Shown here: positions 49,976-57,018 of the stretch, one piece after another
Layout of the letters: each line of letters starts with the position of its first letter
How positions within the stretch are numbered: position 1 is the stretch's first letter
Origin: Mycobacterium haemophilum DSM 44634
GTDB lineage: Bacteria > Actinomycetota > Actinomycetes > Mycobacteriales > Mycobacteriaceae
Length of the DNA stretch: 64,000 nt
Direction: 5' to 3'
Assembly (NCBI RefSeq): GCF_000340435.2
Contig: NZ_CP011883.2
Location: forward strand, 840,607 to 904,606
Notes under the pieces: model-generated
Database searches by the model: none
What the model was told of the DNA's origin: nothing
What the model saw: only the letters and a program-made list of their open reading frames with translations
Made by a program: the position numbers and the translations under genes

Positions 49976-51367
49976 TTAGCGACGCGCTCGTGCGGACGGC
50001 GTGGCGGCCCGCCTGCGGGGCGCTTCGCTGGGTAACACGCCGGATGATCGCGCGTGGCGGTCTTTGGTGAACAGCAGGACGGAGTCGTGGCTGAGCGCCA
50101 CCAGCCGCGTGATCTCTAGCTCAATACCGGCGGTAAGTCGCTCGATGTCGGGCGCGGCGTCGTAGTCGGCGGTGATGCCGAATACCAGTTCGTCGCCGTA
50201 GCTCAGCACCGCGACCCCAGTGTTCAGCTTTAGTGCGGTCGGCGGGATCGGCAGCACCCGCTCCATCCGCTGGCCCATCAGCCGTAACCGATCGCGGGGC
50301 CCGGGCGCGTTGGTTGCTAGCGTCACAATCCCAGGCTTCGGTAGCCGGTTCAGCAGTTGGATCGCATGGGCGCGCAACGTAATTGGGAGGCGATTGATCG
50401 CTGACTCCAAGATGTTGCCGCGCGGATCGTGGCGCGTGGCCGCCAACCGGTTGTGCACGGTCTGCAGTCGCTGAACCGGGTCCTCATGGTCGACGGGGAG
50501 ATAGGGCAGTTTCTCGACCGCGGCGGCCGAACGTCCCGACATCGATGCCAGGGTGCGCAGCGAGTCCGCGCGCGGCTGCTCGCCGCGGTGCAGCAGAACC
50601 GTCCGGAAGCCCTCGGTGATCGCCGCGAGTGCAACATCATTGCTGGTCACGCCGAACTTGCGGCACACGCTGTCAACGTCGGTGATCGGAACTCGCACTG
50701 TGCTGTACCGCCGCATGGTGCTGACCAAACCGGACGGCGTCGCCCGCACCCCGGGCCAGATCGCCCCGGCCGCGGCTTCTGCTGCCTTGGCCACGATCCC
50801 GGTGTAAGCCCGCCACAGGGTGTCGGCCCAGCTCCGCTCATCGCGGTTCGCTGGTGAAACCTGTTTGCTGCCAATGTGGTTAGCGAATGTATGACTGTCC
50901 GCGTCGTCGCAAAGTCTGGTCAGGATGTGGGCTGCGGAGATGTCGTCGGCCATGCAGTGGTGGATCTTCATCAAGATTGCCCACTGGTTGCCCTGCAAGC
51001 CCTCGATGACCCAGCATTCCCACAGTGGGCGGTCCAGGTCGAGGGGGCGTTCCAGGGCATGAGCGATCGCCGTGAACAGCTCGGTGTCGTCGCCTGGGGG
51101 CGCAACGGCAACCCGTCGCAGGTGATCTGTGAGGTCGAAGCCCGGATAGTCGATCCACTGTTGGGTAGTAACGTCGAACGGGTGCGTTCGCAACGTCTGC
51201 GTGCATCGCGGTATCGACTGAATCCGTTCTGCCAGTAGGGTTTCGAGTGCAACGAAATCAGGGACAGCGCCGTCGACGATGGCGACCGCTCCAATCGCCA
51301 GGCTTGCCTGCCGATCCGGATCGCGAGCTTTGAGGGAACCCGCATCCAGTGTCTTGCGCTGCGCCAT
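49976..51367 (-). CDS. WS/DGAT-type triacylglycerol synthase
   Basis: A 463-residue acyltransferase from ATG 51367 (MAQRKTLDAGSLKARDPDRQ) corresponding to Rv3371. The active-site motif normally HHxxxDG is HHCMADD here. PLWECWVIEGL, NDVALAAITEGFRTVLLHRG and TNAPGPRDRLRLMG are conserved. Such enzymes make storage lipid (triacylglycerol, wax ester). It lies 53 bp upstream of otsB2 on the same strand and is divergent from the dnaE2 remnant, whose SOS box is within 150 bp. Confidence 0.92.
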   Translation of the reverse strand: MAQRKTLDAGSLKARDPDRQASLAIGAVAIVDGAVPDFVALETLLAERIQSIPRCTQTLRTHPFDVTTQQWIDYPGFDLTDHLRRVAVAPPGDDTELFTAIAHALERPLDLDRPLWECWVIEGLQGNQWAILMKIHHCMADDISAAHILTRLCDDADSHTFANHIGSKQVSPANRDERSWADTLWRAYTGIVAKAAEAAAGAIWPGVRATPSGLVSTMRRYSTVRVPITDVDSVCRKFGVTSNDVALAAITEGFRTVLLHRGEQPRADSLRTLASMSGRSAAAVEKLPYLPVDHEDPVQRLQTVHNRLAATRHDPRGNILESAINRLPITLRAHAIQLLNRLPKPGIVTLATNAPGPRDRLRLMGQRMERVLPIPPTALKLNTGVAVLSYGDELVFGITADYDAAPDIERLTAGIELEITRLVALSHDSVLLFTKDRHARSSGVLPSEAPRRRAATPSARARR

Positions 51368-51513
51368 ATATTTAGTCCCCACCGTCGATTTGTCCCTGAA
51401 CCAGTATTCGCTGCGCACCCCGGTTGCGGTAGGCCCCCGAGCGTTAAAAACGTGTTTAGGAGTTGAAGATGGGTTTAACAATCGCTTTCGGGTGGTCGAA
51501 TGCGACTACGAAA

Positions 51514-51529
51514 TCGAACATATATTCGA
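51514..51529 (+). promoter_or_regulatory. SOS (LexA) box upstream of dnaE2
   Basis: TCGAAC (51514-51519), ATAT and ATTCGA (51524-51529): the same half-sites as the imuA' box, 13 bp before the dnaE2 GTG. It is one mismatch from the TCGAAC-N4-GTTCGA consensus. Confidence 0.9.
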
Positions 51530-51542
51530 TACACTGTGCGGC

Positions 51543-52543
51543 GTGGGTTGGAGCAGTGGGCCGTCAAGTTGGGCGGAAATGGAGCGGGTGCTTGACGGCG
51601 GGATGGTCCGCTCGTCCGTCGCCCATTCCGCGTATGCCGAGCTCCATGCGCATTCGGCGTACAGCTTCCTCGACGGGGCTAGTACGCCGGAAGAACTGGT
51701 TGAGGAGGCCGCGCGGTTGGGTCTGCGCGCGCTGGCGCTGACCGACCATGACGGCTTGTACGGGGCGGTACGTTTCGCCGAGGCGGCCGCCGAGTTCGGC
51801 GTGCGTACCGTGTTCGGCGCCGAACTGTCTTTAGGATCCGGGGCCCGCACCGAGGCGCCGGACCCGCCTGGGCCGCACTTGCTGGTGCTCGCTCGCGGCC
51901 CGGAAGGTTACCGGCGGTTGTCGCGGCAGCTGGCCGCGGCGCATCTGGCCGGCGGCCAGAAGGGCAAGCCGCGCTACGCGATCGATGCGCTGACCGAGGC
52001 GGCGGGCGGGCACTGGCACATCCTGACGGGATGTCGGAAAGGCCAGACCGAAGCGCTGGCGACGGCCGGAGCGTTGGGCTGTTTTGGGATGTCCCGGCGG
52101 GAAGCGCTGTGGGCGGCCGGACAGGCTTCCTGGCGTGGGGGCCCACGGTGCTGATGGGTCGCATATTCCGGCGTTGCCGGGGATGAGCGATCTGGAGTGG
52201 CCGCCGCCGATGTGTGGGCCACCGGCATCTCACCGGATAGTTATCCGACGCAGTTCCTGCGGGCAGACCTGGATGCGATGGGGCGTGGTGCCCGCCGACG
52301 CGCTGGGATCGGTGCGCGACGGCCCAAGGGGTGACGTTTCTCAACCTTGAGGATGAGACCGGGATGGTCAACGTGCTCTGTACACCAGGAGTGTGGGCGC
52401 GGCATCGCAAGCTGGCGCACACAGCGCCGGCGTTGCTGATTCGCGGTCAGGTGCAAAACACCAGCGGCGCGATCACCGTCGTGGCCGAAAGGATGGGCCA
52501 CATCAGCCTCACGGTCAGCTCGAAGTCCCGGGACTTCCGCTGA
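51543..52543 (+). pseudogene. dnaE2: dnaE2 pseudogene (large internal deletion)
   Basis: The error-prone DNA polymerase DnaE2 (Rv3370c type, about 1,080 residues) is reduced to 1.0 kb. From GTG 51543 the N-terminal PHP domain is intact (VGWSSGPSSWAEMERVL; AYAELHAHSAYSFLDGAST; LALTDHDGLYGAVRFAE) to about HWHILTGCRKG (52035). It then jumps to C-terminal sequence TEALATAGALGCFGMSRREALWAAG, losing roughly 700 codons including the polymerase core. Further frame changes follow (52110-52330) before the OB-fold end VTFLNLEDETGMVNVLCTPG at 52331-52543. The first frame stops at 52154. It cannot encode a polymerase. Confidence 0.95.
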
Positions 52544-52622
52544 CTTCTTTCGTCGAGCGTGAATTTCACGACGCGACACGCCGAAACGACGTCGTGGAAT
52601 TCACTCTCGGCGAGCACGAGCG

Positions 52623-53033
52623 CTAGCCCGTCGGCGTGGTCCACACCTTGGTCGGGGTGATCATCAGCCGGGTGCTGTATTCAGCCATCGCTTCGGTCAG
52701 GCCGAACCTTGCGGCGTCCTCGCGGTACTTCGCCCAATAGGGCTCGTCGGTACGGCAGTCGACATCGGTGGCCACCACCGCGGCAGTACCGCCGACGACG
52801 ACGATGCCGCCGCCATCGCCGGTGGAATCCAAGTTCAGGCTCACCTGGGGATGCGCCATGATATGGGCGACCTTGCCTGCCCGCGGCATGGAGTACACCG
52901 TCAGATTGGCTCCGTCGAAGTAGAACCACACCAGCCGCGGCACGGGCTGCCCCGATTTGGTGACGGTGGTCAGCCACCCGTAATGGTCCGAGGTGAGCCG
53001 GCTGGAAACCTCTTGTGTCAGTTCGATAGTCAT
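52623..53033 (-). CDS. F420/FMN-binding split-barrel (PNPOx-like) protein
   Basis: A 136-residue protein from ATG 53033 (MTIELTQEVSSRLTSDHYGWLTT) corresponding to Rv3369. The pattern GQPVPRLVWFYFDGANLTVYSMPRAGKVAHIMAHPQVSLNL is the pyridoxamine-oxidase-like split barrel of the F420-binding families. It probably reduces an unknown substrate. It is divergent from the nitroreductase gene 22 bp away, so the two probably share a promoter region. Confidence 0.9.
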   Translation of the reverse strand: MTIELTQEVSSRLTSDHYGWLTTVTKSGQPVPRLVWFYFDGANLTVYSMPRAGKVAHIMAHPQVSLNLDSTGDGGGIVVVGGTAAVVATDVDCRTDEPYWAKYREDAARFGLTEAMAEYSTRLMITPTKVWTTPTG

Positions 53034-53055
53034 GGCGCAACGGTAGTCTTCCCTG

Positions 53056-53703
53056 ATGACTCTCAACCTGTCCGTCGACGAAGTTCTCACCACTACCCGC
53101 TCGGTGCGCAAACGGCTTGACTTCGACAAACCGGTGCTTCGCGACGTGTTGATGGAATGCCTACAGCTGGCGCTGCAGGCGCCCACCGGGGCCAACGCGC
53201 AGGGCTGGCAATGGGTGTTCGTCGAGGACGCCGACAAGCGCAAGGTGATCGGTGACATCTACCTGGCCAATGCCCGCGGCTACCTCAGCCAGCCCGCACC
53301 CGAGTACCCCGACGGCGACACTCGCGGTGAGCGGATGGGGCTGGTGCGCGATTCCGCGACCTATCTCGCCGAGCACATGCACGAGGCGCCGGTGCTGCTG
53401 ATCCCCTGCCTGCAGGGCCGGGTGGAGCAGGCTCCGCTGGGATTGAGTGCTTCGTTCTGGGCGTCGCTGTTCCCCGCGGTCTGGAGCTTCTGCCTGGCGC
53501 TGCGTTCGCGAGGACTGGGCACCTGTTGGACGACGCTGCACCTGCTCGGCGACGGCGAGCAGCAGGTGGCTGAGGTGCTCGGCATTCCCTCCGACAAGTA
53601 CAGCCAGGGCGGGCTGTTTCCCATCGCCTACACCAAAGGAACTGACTTCCGGGCGGCCAAGCGGCTGCCCGCCGAGAACGTCACGCACTGGGACACCTGG
53701 TAA
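53056..53703 (+). CDS. Nitroreductase-family FMN oxidoreductase
   Basis: A 215-residue protein from ATG 53056 corresponding to Rv3368c. LTTTRSVRKRLDFDKPVLRDVLMECLQLALQAPTGANAQGWQWVFVED is the N-terminal FMN-binding pattern of the family, and LALRSRGLGTCWTTLHL with LGIPSDKYSQGGLFPIAYTKG is the C-terminal one. The substrate is unknown. It is convergent with the methyltransferase gene with no gap. Confidence 0.92.
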   Translation: MTLNLSVDEVLTTTRSVRKRLDFDKPVLRDVLMECLQLALQAPTGANAQGWQWVFVEDADKRKVIGDIYLANARGYLSQPAPEYPDGDTRGERMGLVRDSATYLAEHMHEAPVLLIPCLQGRVEQAPLGLSASFWASLFPAVWSFCLALRSRGLGTCWTTLHLLGDGEQQVAEVLGIPSDKYSQGGLFPIAYTKGTDFRAAKRLPAENVTHWDTW

Positions 53704-54168
53704 TCAGACGGCCCCGACAAACCCGTGCTGCCGCCACGCTTCGTACACCGCCACCGCGGCGGCGTTGGCCAGGTTCAGTGAACGCCGGCCCGGCAGCATG
53801 GGAATGCGCACCCGCTGGGTGATGTGGTCGTCGGCCAGGGTCGCCGCGTCTAGCCCGGTCGGTTCGGGCCCGAACATCAACACGTCGCCGGCCTGGTAGC
53901 CGACGTCGGTGAACACGGTGCTCGCGTGGGTGCTGAACGCGAAGACCCGCGCCGGCGACAGCGCGTCCCATGCCTCGGGCAGCGAGGCGTGGACGGTGAC
54001 CGAGGCTAGGTCGTGATAGTCCAGTCCGGCCCGTCGGAGCTTGGGTTCGGACAGGTCGAAGCCCATCGGCTCGACCAGATGCAATTCGCAGCCGGTGACC
54101 GCCGCGGTCCGGATGGCGTTACCCGTATTGGAAGCGATGCGCGGGGAATAAAACAGCAACCGGAACAT
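53704..54168 (-). CDS. SPOUT RNA methyltransferase (TrmL-like)
   Basis: A 154-residue trefoil-knot methyltransferase starting MFRLLFYSPRIASNTGNAIRTAA, the TrmL-type N-terminus. The knot motifs LMFGPEPTGL and IPMLPGRRSLNLANAAAVAVYEAWRQ bind SAM. It probably 2'-O-methylates the wobble base of tRNA-Leu. It corresponds to Rv3366 (spoU). PE_PGRS51, next to it in H37Rv, is absent. Confidence 0.93.
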   Translation of the reverse strand: MFRLLFYSPRIASNTGNAIRTAAVTGCELHLVEPMGFDLSEPKLRRAGLDYHDLASVTVHASLPEAWDALSPARVFAFSTHASTVFTDVGYQAGDVLMFGPEPTGLDAATLADDHITQRVRIPMLPGRRSLNLANAAAVAVYEAWRQHGFVGAV

Positions 54169-54324
54169 CTGCTGATCATGACGTGTGGTTGTTTGCCAGG
54201 CTTGCGCGCCGGTGTAGTGGAACCTGGTGGCCTCGGCTTCCGGCTGTCATACTCGTCGAGTTGCCAGGCGTTTTCCCGTCCGCGCTCATCCGCCTGGCGC
54301 GGGCGGAATACAGCAGGAAGTCTC

Positions 54325-56298
54325 ATGAGCCCCTCGTTTCTCCGAGTGCCAGCTGTGCCCGCCGCGACCGTGGTGGTCCCAGCCGGTGCGGCGAGGCCAG
54401 CGAAACGCCCATCGGCCTGGGCGCTGGGCAACTGGCCGGTCCGGTGGAAAATCGTGGTGATTGTGCTGGTGCCGCTGCTGCTGGCGACCGCCTTCGGCGG
54501 ATTACGTCTGCAGAGTGCGACGGCCAGCTCGAGTGGTCTGCAGCTGGCCGCTGCCCGCGCTGACCTGATACCGACGATCACGAAATACATGTCGGCACTA
54601 GACGTCGCACTATTGGCGAGCTCCATCGGACATGATGTGGAGGGAGCGAAAAAGAATTATGAGGCCCGTAAGTACGAGCTGCAGACGCGGCTGGCCAACA
54701 CCGACGTGATCCCCGACGTCCGATCGGGGACCAGCACCCTGTTGAACGGTGGTCAGGCGCTAGTGGACAAGGTGCTGGCCGACAGCATCAGTTTGCGGGA
54801 CCGGGTAACAACGTACGCGCCGATCCTGTTGACGGCCGAAGACGTGATCAACGCGTCGGTGCGCATCGACAGTGAGCAGATAAGGGCGCAGGCGCAGGGT
54901 TTAAGCCGGGCCGTCGGGGCCCGCGGGCAGATGACGGCGCAGAAGATCCTGATCACCCGCGGCGCTGAGATTCCCGAGCCGGAATTGCGCACCTCGATGA
55001 TCACCTTGGCCGGCACCGAACCGTCGACCCTGTTCGGGATGAGCGAGGTGCTCGGTGTCGGCTCGCCCAAAGCCCAGACGCTGCAACAGCAATTGGTGAC
55101 CCGGATGGCGGTCCTGTCCGATCCGGCCAGCATGCTCGTCGACAACCCAGAGTTGCTGCGCTCAATAGAGATTACCAGCGGGATCGTTGAGCAAATCATC
55201 AAGGACGCCACCACCTCGGTGACGAAGTCGATGGAGGGCGAGGCCGCCGCTCGGCGCGGCGCCGCGATCCGCGACACCGTAATAGTGCCGGCCGCAGTCG
55301 TGATCGCGCTGGGCATTGTGTTGCTGGTGGCACGCTCGCTGATCCGACCGCTGCGCGTGCTGCGTGACGGAGCGCTGAAAGTCACCCACACCGACCTGGA
55401 GAACGAGATCGCCCAGGTCCGATCCGGCACCGAGCCGATCCCGGAGCTGCTGGCGGTACCCACCACCGAGGAAATCGGCCAGCTCGCGCACGCGGTCGAC
55501 GCACTGCACACCCAGGCGCTGCTGCTTGCAGGCAATGAGGCCCGGTTGGCCACCCGGCTGCGCCGTAGCAACGCCAACCTGTTGGTCCTGGCGGGTGCGC
55601 GGCTTGCGCGTGACCCGCGCAAGCCGGTGCCGCTTTCGACGGTGATCAACGCCGCCGTCTCCGAGGTTGAGGATTATCGCCGCGTCGAAACGGCGGGAGT
55701 TCCCGACTGCACGGTGATCGGCGCGGCAGCTGGCAGCGTTATCCACCTGCTTGCCGAGTTGATCGACAACGCGCTGCGCTATTCGCCGCCAACGACATTG
55801 GTTTGGGTGTCCGCGGCCCGCGGTGGCGACGGAGCTGTTCTGGTACGGGTCGCCGACTCCGGCTTGGGGATGAACGACACTGATCGGCGCATCGCCAACA
55901 TGCGGCTGCAGGCCGGCGGTGCGGTCACCCCCGATCTCACCCCTGAAAATGCCCGCCACATGGGCCTTTTCGTGGTCGGGCGGCTGGCTGCCCGGCACGG
56001 CATCCGGGTCGGGCTGCGCGGCCCCATCGATGATGCGCAGAGTCCGGGCACGACTGCGGAGGTCTACCTACCGCTGGCGGTGCTAGTCGCGAGAGCGACG
56101 CCGGCTGCAGCGGCAGGACCGCGGGCACCCGGGTGGGCTCCGCAACAGCCAAAGCCCGCGCCGCGGCACGCCGCGGCCGTTCGTGACCCGGAAGCGGTTC
56201 GCGGGTCCATCAGCAGCCACGTTGGCGGTGTGCGCAGCGGACGGTCGCATGCCCTGGAAAACAGGCTCGAAACCCGTGAAGGACCCGATCAGCAATGA
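54325..56298 (+). CDS. Nitrate-sensor-type histidine kinase-like protein of a conservon, internally deleted
   Basis: A 657-residue membrane protein from ATG 54325, corresponding to Rv3365c (about 876 residues). It shows TM1 (IVVIVLVPLLLATAFGG), an extracytoplasmic sensor region (about 70-320), TM2 (VIVPAAVVIALGIVLLVA), HAMP, then a GHKL ATPase with N-box HLLAELIDNALRYSPP, G1 VADSGLGM and G2 MGLFVVGRLAARHGI. Between AGNEARL and TRLRRSNANLLVLAG (near 55550) about 50 residues of the usual dimerisation helices (the ERQLSLI/FRLDHLA region in relatives) are missing in frame. The C-terminus is also short. Kinase function is doubtful. Confidence 0.85.
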   Translation: MSPSFLRVPAVPAATVVVPAGAARPAKRPSAWALGNWPVRWKIVVIVLVPLLLATAFGGLRLQSATASSSGLQLAAARADLIPTITKYMSALDVALLASSIGHDVEGAKKNYEARKYELQTRLANTDVIPDVRSGTSTLLNGGQALVDKVLADSISLRDRVTTYAPILLTAEDVINASVRIDSEQIRAQAQGLSRAVGARGQMTAQKILITRGAEIPEPELRTSMITLAGTEPSTLFGMSEVLGVGSPKAQTLQQQLVTRMAVLSDPASMLVDNPELLRSIEITSGIVEQIIKDATTSVTKSMEGEAAARRGAAIRDTVIVPAAVVIALGIVLLVARSLIRPLRVLRDGALKVTHTDLENEIAQVRSGTEPIPELLAVPTTEEIGQLAHAVDALHTQALLLAGNEARLATRLRRSNANLLVLAGARLARDPRKPVPLSTVINAAVSEVEDYRRVETAGVPDCTVIGAAAGSVIHLLAELIDNALRYSPPTTLVWVSAARGGDGAVLVRVADSGLGMNDTDRRIANMRLQAGGAVTPDLTPENARHMGLFVVGRLAARHGIRVGLRGPIDDAQSPGTTAEVYLPLAVLVARATPAAAAGPRAPGWAPQQPKPAPRHAAAVRDPEAVRGSISSHVGGVRSGRSHALENRLETREGPDQQ

Positions 56299-56393
56299 TG
56301 GCTTGTTCGAACAACCGGCTGGTGTCGAAGTTCGCCCGCGAAGTTCCTGGGGTGGCGCATGCCCCGGCGGCGACGGTTCCCGTGGGTAGCTGA
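56298..56393 (+). pseudogene. Remnant of a Roadblock/LC7 conservon gene
   Basis: A 31-codon ORF whose ATG overlaps the upstream TGA by one base, as in intact conservons. It reads NNRLVSKFAREVPGVAHA, the start of the Rv3364c-type roadblock protein, then changes to unrelated PAATVPVGS and stops. The rest of this gene and the following DUF742 and GTPase genes are gone. Confidence 0.75.
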
Positions 56394-56398
56394 CCGCA

Positions 56399-56959
56399 GT
56401 GCAGCAGTGGACCGATTGTGAAATTGCCGGACGTGATTTCACCGATGATGATCTGAGTCGGCTACGCACCGAACGGGTTGTGTTCACCGAGTGCAATTTT
56501 AGCGGCGCTAACCTGGCCGAGTCGCACCATCGCGCATCAGCCTTTCGTAATTGCACCTTCAAGCGGACCCTATTGTGGCACAGCACATTTACCCATTGCA
56601 GCATGCTGGGCTCGGTGTTTGTGCAGTGCCGGCTGCGGCCGCTGACATTCGACGAGGTGGACTTCACGCTCGCGGTGCTGGGCGGCAACGACCTGCGCGG
56701 TGTCGACTTGAGCGGCTGCCGGCTGCGGGAGGCCAGCCTGGTGGAGACCGACCTGCGCACGGCGGTGCTGCGCGGCGCCGACCTCAGCGGTGCCCGCACG
56801 ACCGGTACCCGGCTAGATGACGCCGATCTGCGTGGCGCGACCGTCGAGCCTTCGTTGTGGAGAACCGCTTCACTCGCGGGTGCACGCATCGACGTCCCGC
56901 AAGCTGTGGCGTTTGCGTTGGCGCACGGGCTTTGCTTGAACGGGGGTTTGGACGCATGA
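56399..56959 (+). CDS. mfpA: Pentapeptide-repeat DNA-gyrase protector MfpA
   Basis: A 186-residue right-handed quadrilateral beta-helix protein from GTG 56399. Repeats of the A(D/N)LxX type run through the whole sequence (CNFSGANLAES, DLRGVDLSGCRLREASLVETDLRTAVLRGADLSGARTTGTRLDDADLRGATV) with a C-terminal helix for dimerisation. MfpA mimics DNA, binds gyrase and confers low-level fluoroquinolone resistance. It corresponds to Rv3361c. In other mycobacteria it is the last gene of a conservon with a partner GTPase (MfpB); here the GTPase is missing. Confidence 0.96.
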   Translation: MQQWTDCEIAGRDFTDDDLSRLRTERVVFTECNFSGANLAESHHRASAFRNCTFKRTLLWHSTFTHCSMLGSVFVQCRLRPLTFDEVDFTLAVLGGNDLRGVDLSGCRLREASLVETDLRTAVLRGADLSGARTTGTRLDDADLRGATVEPSLWRTASLAGARIDVPQAVAFALAHGLCLNGGLDA

Positions 56960-56967
56960 CCGCTAGC

Positions 56968-57008
56968 GGCGATCGCGAGCGCGGCGAAGCCGGGCGCTGC
57001 GGGTCGCC
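56968..57008. repeat. 41-bp dispersed repeat, copy D (after mfpA)
   Basis: An intergenic copy, 8 bp after the mfpA stop and 10 bp before the convergent exporter stop. It has the same orientation as copy B. Its imperfect inverted repeat could form a hairpin between the two convergent genes. Confidence 0.9.
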
Positions 57009-57018
57009 GCCAGATAAC

